DNA of 64,000 nt, from NCBI RefSeq assembly GCF_002833405.1, contig NZ_CP025135.1:1345501-1409500 (forward strand), given 5' to 3'. The notes under the pieces were generated by a model, which was not told the DNA's origin, did no database searches, and worked only from the letters and a program-made list of their open reading frames with translations. Shown piece after piece: positions 18,191-26,847 of the stretch (within the stretch, counting starts at the first letter, position 1; every line of letters begins with the position of its first letter). Made by a program: the position numbers and the translations under genes. Source of the DNA: Planococcus sp. MB-3u-03. GTDB lineage: Bacteria; Bacillota; Bacilli; Bacillales_A; Planococcaceae.

Positions 18191-20144
18191 ATGGCAGACA
18201 TGATTCAATTAACATTCCCAGACGGCGCAGTAAAAGAGTTCGCCAAAGGAACATCTACAGAAGAAATTGCTCAATCCATCAGCCCGGGCCTTCGCAAAAA
18301 AGCGGTAGCAGGCAAGCTTTCCGGCAACTTGGTCGATTTGAAAGCCCCTCTTGAGGCGGATGGCGACATCGCGATCATCACACCAGAATCCGAAGAAGCA
18401 TTGGAAGTACTTCGCCACAGCTCAGCGCATTTGATGGCTCAAGCAGTCAAACGCCTGTATCCGGATGCCAAGCTTGGCGTTGGGCCGGTCATCGAAAACG
18501 GCTTCTATTACGATATCGATACAGAGTCGGCGATTACAGCTGAAGATCTGCCGGTCATTGAAAAAGAAATGAAGAAAATTATCAACGAAAACTTGGACAT
18601 CGTCCGTGTGGAAGTATCGAGAAATGAAGCGCAGCAACGCTTTGAAGCGATCAACGACCCATACAAGCTGGAGCTTCTAGAAGCAATTCCAGAAGATGAG
18701 CAAGTGTCGATCTACGAACAAGGCGAATTTTTCGATTTGTGCCGCGGCATCCACGTACCGTCAACTGGCAAATTGAAGGAATTCAAATTACTAAGTGTCG
18801 CTGGTGCCTACTGGCGCGGCGATAGCGACAATAAAATGCTTCAGCGCATCTACGGAACAGCTTTCTTTAAAAAAGAAGAATTGAAAGCCCATCTTGAAAT
18901 GCTTGAAGAAGCGAAAGAGCGCGACCACCGCAAAATCGGCAAAGAGCTCAATTTGTTCATGAACTCCCAAAAAGTCGGACAAGGCTTGCCAATGTGGCTG
19001 CCGAAGGGTGCAACAATCCGCCGCATCATCGAACGCTATATTGTCGACAAAGAAGAGCGCATGGGCTATGACCACGTGTATACACCGGTCATGGGCAGTG
19101 TCGAACTATATAAGACTAGCGGCCACTGGGATCATTACCAGGAAAATATGTTCCCGGTCATGCAAATGGACAATGAAGACTTGGTGCTGCGCCCGATGAA
19201 CTGCCCGCATCACATGATGATCTACAAGCAGGGAATCCATTCCTACCGCCAATTGCCGATCCGTATCGCAGAACTTGGATTGATGCACCGCTATGAGATG
19301 TCGGGTGCCTTGTCCGGCCTACAACGCGTGCGCGGCATGACATTGAACGATGCCCATCTTTTTGTGCGCCCGGACCAGATCAAAGAAGAATTCAAACGTG
19401 TCGTCAATCTCGTCATCGAAGTATACAAAGACTTCGATTTGAAAGATTATTCGTTCCGCGTATCCTACCGCGATCCGGCAGACAAAGAAAAATACTATGA
19501 CGATGACGCCATGTGGAACCGTGCGCAATCGATGCTGAAAGAAGCGATGGATGAACTCGGCCTCGATTATTTCGAAGCAGAAGGCGAAGCGGCATTCTAC
19601 GGGCCAAAACTCGACGTTCAAGTGAAAACAGCGCTTGGCAAAGAAGAGACTTTATCGACTGTCCAGCTCGACTTCCTATTGCCTGAGAAATTTGATTTGA
19701 CGTATATCGGCGAAGATGGCAAACAGCACCGCCCGGTTGTTATCCACCGTGGGGTCGTCTCGACTATGGAGCGTTTCGTCGCATTCTTGATCGAAGAATA
19801 CAAAGGCGCATTCCCGACATGGCTCGCGCCGGTACAAGTGGAAATCATCCCGGTATCGCTCGATGTGCACAGCGAATACGCAAAAGAGCTACAGGAAAAA
19901 TGCAGCAGCATAAATTGCGCGTCGACATCGATGAGCGCGATGAAAACTGGGGTATAAAATCCGCGAAGCACAAATGCAGAAAGTTCCTTATATGCTCGTT
20001 ATCGGCGATAAGGAACTTGAAAGCGGCTCGGTCAATGTCCGCAAATATGGCGAGCAGAACTCCGAGAGCATGCCATTTGAAGAGTTCCTTAAACTCGTCC
20101 AATCGAACTTCGCTAAAGTGCTTGACAGTAAAAGTGCTGCGTGA
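18191..20144 (+). CDS. thrS: Threonyl-tRNA synthetase (frameshifted near 3' end)
   Basis: Class II synthetase attaching Thr to tRNA-Thr. Start ATG 18191 follows SD AAAGGAGAG (18177-18185). The N-terminal TGS domain begins with [12 protein letters not shown]. The second additional editing domain includes [14 protein letters not shown], and the catalytic core shows motif 1-like [26 protein letters not shown] and the zinc ligands (Cys, His, His). A base is missing near 19905 and one near 19952, after which the anticodon-binding domain continues ([29 protein letters not shown]) to a TGA at 20142. About 650 residues. Controlled by the T-box upstream. Confidence 0.94.
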
Positions 20145-20150
20145 TATTCT
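20122..20150 (+). promoter_or_regulatory. Promoter of the infC-rpmI-rplT operon
   Basis: TTGACA (20122-20127), a 17-base spacer, TATTCT (20145-20150). The -35 box lies within the last codons of thrS. Predicted start is near 20157, leaving a leader of about 217 bases. Confidence 0.75.
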
Positions 20151-20156
20151 TATTTA

Positions 20157-20373
20157 GGTTATTGAATACTTATATGTGCAAGCAGGAGCGCCCGCTTCTC
20201 ACCTGATCGACCGAATGTTGGCAGGTAGACACGATTGACTTTACATGCAACTAGCATGTGTCATATTATGGCGGGCGAACTCCTCGGGGTTCGCCCGCTT
20301 TTGTTTGCGCCTGTGAACCGGATCGTCCGGTTTACACATTTAAGCTATTCGCGACACTACCCGGAGGTGGATC
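20157..20373 (+). ncRNA. L20-type autoregulatory leader of infC-rpmI-rplT
   Basis: A long leader precedes infC and contains a strong terminator, GCGGGCGAAC (20271-20280) pairing with GTTCGCCCGC (20289-20298) and TTTT. In low-GC Gram-positives, ribosomal protein L20 binds such leaders and promotes termination, so the operon limits itself; this is family knowledge applied by position and structure. The L20-binding core was not resolved by eye. Confidence 0.65.
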
Positions 20374-20895
20374 ATTATTAGCAGAGACAACAATGTAAAC
20401 GAAGGCATTCGTGCACGTGAATTACGGGTTATTGACCAAAATGGTGAACAGCTCGGAATCAAATCACGCAACGAGGCGCTCGAGATTGCAGCCCGTGTCA
20501 ACTTGGATCTAGTACTAGTGGCTCCTCAAGCTAAGCCGCCGGTCGCACGGATCATGGACCACGGCAAGTTCAAATTTGAACAGCAAAAGAAAGAGCGCGA
20601 AATTCGTAAAAACCAAAAAATCATCAACGTCAAAGAGGTTCGTTTGAGCCCTGGCATCGATGACCACGATTTTAACACGAAGCTCCGCAACGCGATCAAG
20701 TTCCTTGAAAAAGGCGACAAAGTGAAAGCTTCAATCCGTTTCAAAGGCCGTGCGATTACGCACAAAGAAATCGGACAACGTGTCCTTGAACGCTTCGCAG
20801 AAGAGTGCAAGGGTGTCGCGACGGTTGAACAGCGCCCGAAAATGGAAGGTCGCAGCATGTTCTTGATGCTGAACCCGATCAACGAGAAGGAATAA
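20374..20895 (+). CDS. infC: Translation initiation factor IF-3, ATT start codon
   Basis: Keeps ribosomal subunits apart and proofreads initiation. The only start that fits is ATT 20374 (ATT-ATT-AGC), four bases after SD GGAGGTGG (20363-20370); it gives [20 protein letters not shown], matching the N-terminus of B. subtilis IF-3, which also uses ATT. 173 residues. [16 protein letters not shown] and [17 protein letters not shown] belong to the N-domain; [19 protein letters not shown] and the C-terminus form the 30S-binding domain. The rare start is the basis of IF-3 autoregulation in other bacteria. It heads the rpmI-rplT operon. Confidence 0.93.
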   Translation: MISRDNNVNEGIRARELRVIDQNGEQLGIKSRNEALEIAARVNLDLVLVAPQAKPPVARIMDHGKFKFEQQKKEREIRKNQKIINVKEVRLSPGIDDHDFNTKLRNAIKFLEKGDKVKASIRFKGRAITHKEIGQRVLERFAEECKGVATVEQRPKMEGRSMFLMLNPINEKE

Positions 20896-20923
20896 CAGTA
20901 TATTTGTTTAGGAGGAACCCGAA

Positions 20924-21124
20924 ATGCCGAAAATGAAAAGCCACAGTGGAGCGTCTAAACGCTTCAAGAAAACTGGAACTGGTAAAGTAAGACGCAACCG
21001 TTCCCACACTAGCCACTTGTTCGCAAACAAATCGACTAAGCAAAAACGTAAGCTTCGCAAGAGCTCATTGGTTTCTGCAGGCGATTTGAAACGCATCAAA
21101 TCATTGATCTACAACATGAAGTAA
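20924..21124 (+). CDS. rpmI: 50S ribosomal protein L35
   Basis: Small basic protein of the large ribosomal subunit, 66 residues, with the family N-terminus [18 protein letters not shown] and the basic run [20 protein letters not shown] precedes ATG 20924, 29 bases after infC. A repeat element separates it from rplT. Confidence 0.96.
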   Translation: MPKMKSHSGASKRFKKTGTGKVRRNRSHTSHLFANKSTKQKRKLRKSSLVSAGDLKRIKSLIYNMK

Positions 21125-21126
21125 GA

Positions 21127-21245
21127 ACGAAAAGCGGAAACGGCCGCTCAGCTCCGGCAGACTTAAGATGAACTTCCGAAGCGGCGCTCTATGCCGTACA
21201 GGAAGGGCAGCTTAAGGCCGAGGAGTTGGCCGTTGAAGTCTAGAC
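21127..21245 (+). repeat. REP-like inverted-repeat element between rpmI and rplT
   Basis: About 120 bases, more GC-rich than the flanks, with imperfect complementary ends: 5' CGGCCGCTCAGCTCC, CTTAAGATGAACTTCC and 3' GGAAGGGCAGCTTAAG, CGAGGAGTTGGCCG. The outer ends are AAAAGCGGAAACGG and GAAGTCTAGACATC. A trace of the same 3' end (GAAAAGCTGAAGCTAGACATC minus one base) occurs at about 18100 in the thrS leader. It matches from memory a repeat type scattered in Bacillales genomes. Confidence 0.65.
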
Positions 21246-21301
21246 ATCACCAACTACTACAAAAATCGAATTTTTCATATTCAAGCAGGAGGTAATTCAA
21301 T

Positions 21302-21661
21302 ATGCCACGCGTAAAAGGCGGAACAGTGACGCGCAAGCGTCGTAAAAGAGTATTAAAATTAGCTAAAGGTTATTACGGTTCCAAGCACTTACTATTTAAA
21401 GTAGCGAACCAACAAGTCATGAAGTCAGGTAACTATGCTTACCGTGACCGTCGCAACAAAAAACGTGATTTCCGCAAATTGTGGATCACACGCATCAACG
21501 CAGCAGCTCGTTTGAATGATATTTCTTATAGCCGCTTGATGCACGGGTTGAAACTTGCTGGCATCGACATCAACCGCAAAATGCTAGCTGAAATCGCTGT
21601 ATCTGATGCAGCTGCTTTCACAGCTTTGGTTGACCAAGCGAAAAAAGCATCTAACAACTAA
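21302..21661 (+). CDS. rplT: 50S ribosomal protein L20
   Basis: Early-assembly 23S rRNA-binding protein, and in Bacillota also the repressor that binds the infC leader. 119 residues, with [16 protein letters not shown] and [13 protein letters not shown] typical of L20. SD AGGAGGTAA precedes ATG 21302. The gap to rpmI (177 bases) is unusually long because a REP-like element lies in it; this could affect the ratio of L20 to L35. Confidence 0.96.
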   Translation: MPRVKGGTVTRKRRKRVLKLAKGYYGSKHLLFKVANQQVMKSGNYAYRDRRNKKRDFRKLWITRINAAARLNDISYSRLMHGLKLAGIDINRKMLAEIAVSDAAAFTALVDQAKKASNN

Positions 21662-21692
21662 TTCACACTGGGCCCAGCGCCTAGTTCGATAG

Positions 21693-21724
21693 AAAAAAGG
21701 CCGGCTAATTGCCGGCCTTTTTTT
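21693..21724 (+). terminator. Terminator after rplT
   Basis: AAAAAAGGCCGGC (21693-21705) pairs with GCCGGCCTTTTTT (21711-21723) around TAATT. Confidence 0.9.
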
Positions 21725-21750
21725 ATTGAAGCCGATGGGGAGGGAAGATA

Positions 21751-22014
21751 ATGATCATATTGGCAGCTTATTTGGCCGCCATGTCGAGTTTTGCCTTTAT
21801 CATGATGTGGGCGGACAAGCGGCAGGCGCAAGCACGCGGGCCGCGCATCCCAGAAAAACGCCTGTGGCTTGTCGCGGCAATTGGCGGCGGCATCGGGGCA
21901 TACGCAGGCATGATGTTGTTCAGGCATAAAACGAAGCACACGAATTTCCGCCTTGGCTTTTTTGCCTTGGCATTGATACAGGCAGTTTTGCTTGTTTGGG
22001 TGGCGTCTCAATAG
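21751..22014 (+). CDS. ysdA: DUF1294 family small membrane protein YsdA
   Basis: 87 residues with three predicted transmembrane segments (about 1-18, 39-57 and 64-85). The family signature is visible as DKRQAQARGPRIPEKRLW followed by GGGIGAYAGMMLFRHKTKH. Function unknown. SD GGAGGGAAG precedes ATG 21751. Its place after rplT is the same as in B. subtilis, where ysdA and ysdB also follow. Confidence 0.88.
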   Translation: MIILAAYLAAMSSFAFIMMWADKRQAQARGPRIPEKRLWLVAAIGGGIGAYAGMMLFRHKTKHTNFRLGFFALALIQAVLLVWVASQ

Positions 22015-22050
22015 AAAAAGAGGAAGAAGCTCAGGCTTCTTCCTCTTTTT
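22014..22050 (+). terminator. Bidirectional terminator between ysdA and ysdB
   Basis: GAAAAAGAGGAAGAAGC (22014-22030), loop TCAG, GCTTCTTCCTCTTTTT (22035-22050). The long stem has T-runs on both strands and overlaps the ysdB stop, serving both convergent genes. Confidence 0.88.
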
Positions 22051-22423
22051 TCATCAATTGTTCGATTGGGCTTTTCCAGGAAATGTCCGCATCCGGATAG
22101 TTCATGCGGATCTCCTTCTCCAGAAAATGAAAATCCTCTTTAGAGAAGCCGATCAGCTTGTCGGGCGTCTCGGTCCATATGAAAATGGATACGACATCAA
22201 ATGCCTCTTTGGTGGTCCCTAAATATTTCTCGCCTTCAAAAAGAACGCCACGCATGGCGATGAAAAAATTCTTGCGGACATTCCCCACATCATCATGGAA
22301 ATAATAAGTGCCGGATTCGAGCGCGGCATCAAGCTTGCGCTTCGGGTCAAAAATGAATTTGAGGAGACGGTAAAATAGGTAGATGATCAAGGCGATGATG
22401 ATCAAGCGGATCAAAAATGCCAT
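22031..22423 (-). CDS. ysdB: Sigma-W pathway membrane protein YsdB
   Basis: 130 residues, one N-terminal transmembrane helix (about 3-25) and a cytoplasmic domain starting FDPKRKLDAALESGTYYFHDD. It matches B. subtilis YsdB in length, sequence feel and position (between ysdA and ysdC, opposite strand). YsdB is reported to influence the sigma-W anti-sigma cascade. The start on the minus strand is ATG ending at 22423 with SD AAGGGGGG upstream. A perfect sigma-W type promoter lies 38 bases upstream, which fits self-related control. Confidence 0.85.
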   Translation of the reverse strand: MAFLIRLIIIALIIYLFYRLLKFIFDPKRKLDAALESGTYYFHDDVGNVRKNFFIAMRGVLFEGEKYLGTTKEAFDVVSIFIWTETPDKLIGFSKEDFHFLEKEIRMNYPDADISWKSPIEQLMKKEEEA

Positions 22424-22460
22424 CGGATTGCCCCCCTTATCAGGATAGTCTTGTGTATAA

Positions 22461-22486
22461 TACGTAACAGAAGCTTGGAAGTTTCA
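22461..22486 (-). promoter_or_regulatory. Sigma-W promoter of ysdB
   Basis: On the minus strand TGAAAC (22486-22481), 16 bases, CGTA (22464-22461): an exact match to the sigma-W consensus. It points into ysdB. A plus-strand TATAAT (22456-22461) for the next gene overlaps it. Confidence 0.8.
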
Positions 22487-22513
22487 CAATTTTTATCGAA
22501 AAGGAGAAAGTCT

Positions 22514-22999
22514 ATGAACCTTCAGGAATTATTTCACATGCAGCGGGAGCTCGACCGCTATATCCAATCGAACAGAAACGTCGAGGAATCGGTGTTCCGC
22601 AAGAAAGTGCTAGCGCTTCAAGTGGAATTGTCGGAGCTTGCTAATGAAACGAGATGCTTTAAGTTCTGGAGCACGAAAGGCCCGTCGGATAAAAGCGTTT
22701 TGCTCGAGGAGTACGTCGATTGCATTCATTTCATCCTGTCGCTCGGCATTGAAAAGGGCTTTGATTCACTAGAGCAATGGCCAGCTCCGACCAGTGAACA
22801 AGATTTGACGGAACTGTTCCTCTCTGCGCATCAAGGAGTCGGACGCTTTGCAGAACAAGCGACCCCGGAAGAATACCAAAGCTTGTGGCGGACGTTCGGC
22901 GCCCTGGCGGAAGCACTCGGCTTCAGCTATGAGGAAGTGCTGACGGCTTATGTTGAAAAGAATGAAACCAACTACAAACGCCAGCAGCAAGGGTATTGA
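22514..22999 (+). CDS. Dimeric all-alpha dUTP diphosphatase
   Basis: Predicted to hydrolyse dUTP to dUMP, lowering uracil incorporation in DNA. 162 residues, all helical, of the MazG-like dUTPase_2 type. Metal-binding helices are suggested by LQVELSELANETRCFKFWS and EEYVDCIHFILSLGIEKG. Start ATG 22514 follows SD AAAAGGAGAAAG; the open frame reaches upstream to 22451 without an SD. It is divergent from ysdB with overlapping promoter elements. Could also act on related nucleotides. Confidence 0.85.
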   Translation: MNLQELFHMQRELDRYIQSNRNVEESVFRKKVLALQVELSELANETRCFKFWSTKGPSDKSVLLEEYVDCIHFILSLGIEKGFDSLEQWPAPTSEQDLTELFLSAHQGVGRFAEQATPEEYQSLWRTFGALAEALGFSYEEVLTAYVEKNETNYKRQQQGY

Positions 23000-23070
23000 A
23001 TGAATCTTTTGATAACGTAACCGCTTTCCTATATACTGAAAAAGCAATGACTATTTAGGAGGTCGAAATA

Positions 23071-24159
23071 ATGTCGAAATTAGATGAAACACAACAAATG
23101 TTGAAAGATTTGACAGACGCGAATGGCATTCCCGGCAATGAACGCCAATCCCGCGAGGTTATGAAGAAATACATAGAGCCATTTGCCGACACGATCGAGA
23201 CGGATAATCTCGGCAGCTTGATCGCCAAAAAAGAAGGGCTTGCAGATGGGCCGAAAATTATGGTCGCCGGACATTTGGATGAAGTCGGCTTCATGATTTC
23301 CCAAATCGACGACAAAGGATTCCTGAAATTCCAAACGGTCGGTGGCTGGTGGAACCAGGTCATGCTTGCTCAGCGCGTGACGATTACAACGCGCAGTGGA
23401 AAAGAAATCACAGGGGTTATCGGATCCAAACCGCCGCATATCCTGTCTCCGGAAGCACGCAAAAAACCGGTGGAAATCAAGGACATGTTCATCGACATCG
23501 GCGCATCTTCACGTGAAGAAGCAAAAGAATGGGGGGTAACGCCAGGCGATATGGTCACTCCTTATTTCGAGTTCACGGTCATGAACAACGATAAACTGTT
23601 GATGGCAAAAGCTTGGGACAACCGCATTGGCTGCGCCATCGCCATCGATGTCTTGAAAGGCTTGAAAGGCGTCGACCACCCGAATGTCGTCTATGGCGTC
23701 GGAACGGTCCAGGAAGAAGTCGGCCTGCGCGGCGCAAAAACGGCGACTTCATTCATCCAGCCGGACATCGGTTTTGCAGTGGATGTCGGCATCGCAGGAG
23801 ATACGCCAGGTGTCACATCAAAAGAATCCAACAGCAAAATGGGCGACGGCCCGCAAATCCTGTTGTTCGACGCCTCGATGGTGTCTCACCGCGGCTTGCG
23901 TGAGTTGGTCGTCGATACAGCGGAAGAATCAGGAATCCCGTTCCAGTTCGAAACGATTGCAGGCGGCGGAACAGATGCCGGCTCCATCCACTTGACAGCA
24001 AATGGCGTACCGGCCTTGTCGATCGGTGTAGCGACGCGCTATATCCATTCACACGCAGGCATCTTGCACCGCGACGATTACGAAAATGCTGTGAAATTGA
24101 TCATTGAAGTAATCAAGAAGCTCGACCGCGACACGGTAACAAAAATTACATTCGACTGA
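23071..24159 (+). CDS. ysdC: M42 family glutamyl aminopeptidase / endoglucanase-like protein YsdC
   Basis: Cytoplasmic metallo-aminopeptidase of the M42 (tetrahedral aminopeptidase) family, 362 residues. Metal ligands and catalytic acids are visible: GHLDEVGFM (His and catalytic Asp), [22 protein letters not shown] (catalytic Glu), [10 protein letters not shown] and [26 protein letters not shown] precedes ATG 23071. In B. subtilis ysdC is next to ysdB in the same region. A terminator follows directly. Confidence 0.92.
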   Translation: MSKLDETQQMLKDLTDANGIPGNERQSREVMKKYIEPFADTIETDNLGSLIAKKEGLADGPKIMVAGHLDEVGFMISQIDDKGFLKFQTVGGWWNQVMLAQRVTITTRSGKEITGVIGSKPPHILSPEARKKPVEIKDMFIDIGASSREEAKEWGVTPGDMVTPYFEFTVMNNDKLLMAKAWDNRIGCAIAIDVLKGLKGVDHPNVVYGVGTVQEEVGLRGAKTATSFIQPDIGFAVDVGIAGDTPGVTSKESNSKMGDGPQILLFDASMVSHRGLRELVVDTAEESGIPFQFETIAGGGTDAGSIHLTANGVPALSIGVATRYIHSHAGILHRDDYENAVKLIIEVIKKLDRDTVTKITFD

Positions 24160-24164
24160 TTTTG

Positions 24165-24191
24165 AAGCCCGGCAGATGCCGGGCTTTTTTT
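24165..24191 (+). terminator. Terminator after ysdC
   Basis: AAGCCCGGCA (24165-24174) pairs with TGCCGGGCTT (24177-24186), followed by TTTTT. Confidence 0.9.
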
Positions 24192-24297
24192 ATGTCCAGA
24201 ATAAAATCGAAAAGCCAATGACCAAACAGTGTGGATCTAAACTTTCTTTGAGTATTTATAAAGCCAATGCCTCCTCATGTTTCAAATACTTCAAAAG

Positions 24298-24465
24298 GGA
24301 AGCGATTCCCCCACTAGCCGGCAACTAACTATAGAAGCAGAACCATTTGAACAAGCTAACAACAACGAAATCTCTCAGCCGCCCAGCGCCAAGGGTGAGC
24401 CGAAGCAATGAGACAGATGTTCTTTCTGGCTCATTGTGAGAGGCCAACCCAAAGCAGGGCGGCGA
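24298..24465 (+). repeat. Structured direct repeat, copy A
   Basis: A 168-base unit starting GGAAGCGATTCCCCCACTAG and ending GCAGGGCGGCGA. It recurs at 24545-24714 with about six differences. Internal pairings: CTCTC with GAGAG, GCCGCCC with GGGCGGC, and either TGAGCC with GGCTCA or CAATGAG with CTCATTG; the last two exclude each other because they share bases. No open reading frame, no T-run. The rest of the 690-base gap between ysdC and the HTH gene holds only an 80-base unique spacer and flanks. Confidence 0.85.
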
Positions 24466-24544
24466 ATACCAAGGCGAAGCACACATCAACTCCAGCAACA
24501 TATCCACAGGAAAACTCTTATTCTCGAGTTCTACGCTAGCTCCA

Positions 24545-24714
24545 GGAAGCGATTCCCCCACTAGCCGGCAACTAACTATAGAAGCAGAACCAGTTGAACA
24601 AGCTAACAACAACGAAATCTCTCAGCCGCCCAGCGCGCCAGGGGTGAGCCGATGCAATGAGACGGATGTTCTTTCTGGCTCATTGTGAGAGGCCAACCCA
24701 AAGCTGGGCGGCGA
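24545..24714 (+). repeat. Structured direct repeat, copy B
   Basis: Second copy, 170 bases. Here the outer stem is perfect (GCCGCCCAGC with GCTGGGCGGC), while copy A has one mismatch. It ends about 135 bases before the HTH regulator gene, so it could form part of that gene's leader or be a mobile REP-type unit. Confidence 0.85.
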
Positions 24715-24853
24715 CTTCCAATTGGATGTTCGAAAAAAGGTTGATGCACTTTCACACTTAAGCATTAGGAAAAAGATGTTAGGTAAACTTGACTTAATGT
24801 TAATTATACATTACATTATGTTAAATAAACTATACATGAAACGAGGGATGCTG

Positions 24854-25054
24854 ATGCTGAAAAACCGGGTGAAAGAGCTGCGGGCGCGCTATGGGTTTAC
24901 GCAAAGCGAGCTGGGCAAGCAAGTGGATGTGACGCGGCAGACGATCGCATTTATTGAGAAAGGCGAATTTTCACCATCGATTACATTGGCCTTGAAGCTC
25001 GCTAAGGTCTTGCAAGTGGAAGTAGGCGACTTATTTTGGCTGGAGGAGGAATAA
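24854..25054 (+). CDS. Small XRE-family HTH regulator
   Basis: A compact helix-turn-helix protein of about 66 residues, starting at ATG 24854 (or 24848, both in frame after GAGGGA at 24843-24848). The HTH is GFTQSELGKQVDVTRQTIAF with IEKGEFSPSITLALKLAKVL, and it ends GDLFWLEEE, typical of YozG/YvaO-like regulators usually paired with a membrane protein gene. Its stop overlaps the start of exactly such a gene. A TTACATTATG-containing AT-rich region lies upstream. Target unknown; autoregulation of this three-gene unit is likely (inference). Confidence 0.85.
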   Translation: MLKNRVKELRARYGFTQSELGKQVDVTRQTIAFIEKGEFSPSITLALKLAKVLQVEVGDLFWLEEE

Positions 25055-25551
25055 TGATGAAACAGGATTTTCGGATGACGTACCCGCTTTGGAATATGGC
25101 GTTTATATTGATACTGGCTGTGATGGCGGTCGGATTCACTTCAAGCTTCGTCAATGTCACCAAGACAGAGGCGAGCTTGAGTATCGAAGCGCAGGCATTT
25201 GAAGGATTTTTGACTTTCGCTGCCCTGATTGCCTATTTGGTGCTGATCACGATTTATTTGTTTGCACTGAAATCCTATAACCGGAAGAATCCGGATAAGA
25301 AAATTCCCCCCTTTTCGATGCGCCCTCCTGAATACATGGAACAAGACGAGGGAATGACGTTCATCACAAGGAAAGCGGTGCAGAAAGTATATACATTCAT
25401 TACCTGGACATTGCCGTTCTTCGCATTGATTGTTATGCTTTTCCCGATTCCGAGACTCTTTATCGTCTGGGGAATCCTCGCGGTCGCATTCGGCCAGAAC
25501 CTGATTTACTATATGGAGATGCGCAGGCATCTGAAGGAGGCGGCTGAATGA
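25054..25551 (+). CDS. Four-helix membrane protein paired with XRE regulator
   Basis: 165 residues with predicted transmembrane segments at about 10-30, 47-70, 108-130 and 134-150 and a cytoplasmic loop rich in K, P and E between the second and third. I do not recognise a catalytic motif. ATG 25054 overlaps the upstream stop (TAATG) after SD GGAGGAGGA. XRE plus small membrane protein pairs of this layout are common in Bacillota, where the regulator controls the membrane partner. Its last codons overlap the next gene (ATGA). Confidence 0.75.
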   Translation: MMKQDFRMTYPLWNMAFILILAVMAVGFTSSFVNVTKTEASLSIEAQAFEGFLTFAALIAYLVLITIYLFALKSYNRKNPDKKIPPFSMRPPEYMEQDEGMTFITRKAVQKVYTFITWTLPFFALIVMLFPIPRLFIVWGILAVAFGQNLIYYMEMRRHLKEAAE

Positions 25552-25991
25552 TTTATGAATACGCATTAATATTCCTCGGGGCGGCGATTCCGTGGTTTGA
25601 AATCGCACTCGTCATCCCGCTCGGCATCGTCTGGGGCTTGTCGCCGGTATGGGTCATGATCACGGCCTTCGTCGGCAATATGCTGACGGTGATGCTGCTC
25701 ATTATCGGTTTCGACAAATTCCGCATCTGGTACGACAAGCGCCAGCAAGCGAAAGGCAAGGAGCCGTCGAAGAAAAACGAACGCGCGGTGCGCATCTGGA
25801 ATAAATACGGGCTGCCGGGGCTGTCGCTTTTAGGGCCAATCCTGATCGGTACGCATATCGCGGCGTTCATTGGCATGACTTTGGGTGCGACGAAGCGCAA
25901 TACGACCGTATGGATGATTATCAGCATCGGGGTCTGGACGCTCGCGTTTGGGATTTTGACAGCACTTGGCTTTGATTTCTTTACTGCGTAA
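25548..25991 (+). CDS. Small multi-drug export family membrane protein
   Basis: 147 residues resembling the COG2426 small multidrug export protein family. Predicted helices at about 4-25, 30-52, 86-108 and 120-142; the family-type blocks GAAIPWFEIALVIPLGI and GLPGLSLLGPILIGTHIAA, with a SNARE-associated-like GP-loop, are visible. The name is historic and transport function is not proven. ATG 25548 overlaps the previous stop, so the three genes 24854-25991 form one coupled unit. Confidence 0.8.
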   Translation: MIYEYALIFLGAAIPWFEIALVIPLGIVWGLSPVWVMITAFVGNMLTVMLLIIGFDKFRIWYDKRQQAKGKEPSKKNERAVRIWNKYGLPGLSLLGPILIGTHIAAFIGMTLGATKRNTTVWMIISIGVWTLAFGILTALGFDFFTA

Positions 25992-26042
25992 ATCGGCCCT
26001 ATGCTATACTGGAGCTATTCTGAAAAAAGTGGTGAACGTATT

Positions 26043-26816
26043 ATGAAACGAATTGAATCATTGCAGAACTCGCTCGTCAAACATTGGAAGAAACTGAGCA
26101 CGACCCGTAAAGAGCGTGATAAATTCGGGGAATTCCTCATCGAAGGATTTCATTTGACGGAAGAGGCATTGAACAAGAAAGACGGCATCAAAGGTTTGAT
26201 CGTCCGTGAAGGCACGGATATTCCGGATGCTTGGGACATCGAAGGCCTCACGCTTTATGTGGTAACGGCACAGATTGCGAAAGAGATTGCGGAAACCGAA
26301 CATACGCAAGGCATTTTCGCACATTGCGCTCAGCCGGAGTATGGCGACTCTATGCAAGAGCAATGGAAGACGCTGCTCTTGATCGACGCCGTGCAAGACC
26401 CGGGCAATGTCGGGACGATGATCCGCACCGCCGCAGCGGCCGGGATTGACGCTGTCGTTCTCGGAAAAGGTTCGGCGGATGCGTACAATCCAAAAACGGT
26501 CCGTTCGGCGCAAGGCGCTCATTTCCAAGTGCCGATCGTCAAAGGTGATTTGTTCGACTGGGTCGAACGCTTGAAGAGCCGCAGCATTCCGGTTTATGGA
26601 ACGGCGCTTTACCAATCAGTGCCGATGTACGAGGCTGAGTCGAAAGAAAGTTTTGCGCTCATCGTCGGAAATGAAGGAAGCGGCGTCGAGCCGCAGCTAC
26701 TCGAGCAAACTGACCAGAATTTGATGGTGCCGCTGTACGGCCCGGCAGAATCATTGAACGTGGCCGTGGCAACTGGAATTCTATTGTATAGCCTCGTTCC
26801 GAAAACTGGTGTTTGA
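26043..26816 (+). CDS. ysgA: TrmH/SpoU family RNA 2'-O-methyltransferase YsgA
   Basis: Predicted SAM-dependent rRNA/tRNA ribose methyltransferase, 257 residues. The N-terminal substrate-binding domain starts MKRIESLQNSLVKHWKKL. The knotted SPOUT domain has LLIDAVQDPGNVGTMIRTA, IVGNEGSGV and PLYGPAESLNVAVA, the three SpoU motifs in order. Start ATG 26043 with a weak SD (GGTG); an in-frame ATG at 26001 has none. The stop overlaps the -35 of the pheS promoter. ysgA-pheS-pheT order is as in B. subtilis. Confidence 0.9.
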   Translation: MKRIESLQNSLVKHWKKLSTTRKERDKFGEFLIEGFHLTEEALNKKDGIKGLIVREGTDIPDAWDIEGLTLYVVTAQIAKEIAETEHTQGIFAHCAQPEYGDSMQEQWKTLLLIDAVQDPGNVGTMIRTAAAAGIDAVVLGKGSADAYNPKTVRSAQGAHFQVPIVKGDLFDWVERLKSRSIPVYGTALYQSVPMYEAESKESFALIVGNEGSGVEPQLLEQTDQNLMVPLYGPAESLNVAVATGILLYSLVPKTGV

Positions 26817-26841
26817 TTAACGGGGGAAAGTTCATTATAAT
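26813..26841 (+). promoter_or_regulatory. pheST promoter
   Basis: TTGATT (26813-26818), 17-base spacer, TATAAT (26836-26841). Start near 26848, just before the T-box leader. Confidence 0.82.
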
Positions 26842-26847
26842 TGAAGA

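Noticed and set aside
24298..24714. Direct repeats considered as a CRISPR array
   Set aside because: Only two units of 168-170 bases with an 80-base spacer; far from CRISPR unit size and no cas genes nearby.
24722..24847. Longer N-terminus for the XRE regulator
   Set aside because: The extra 42 codons include AT-rich promoter-like sequence and no SD; ATG 24848 or 24854 follows GAGGGA.
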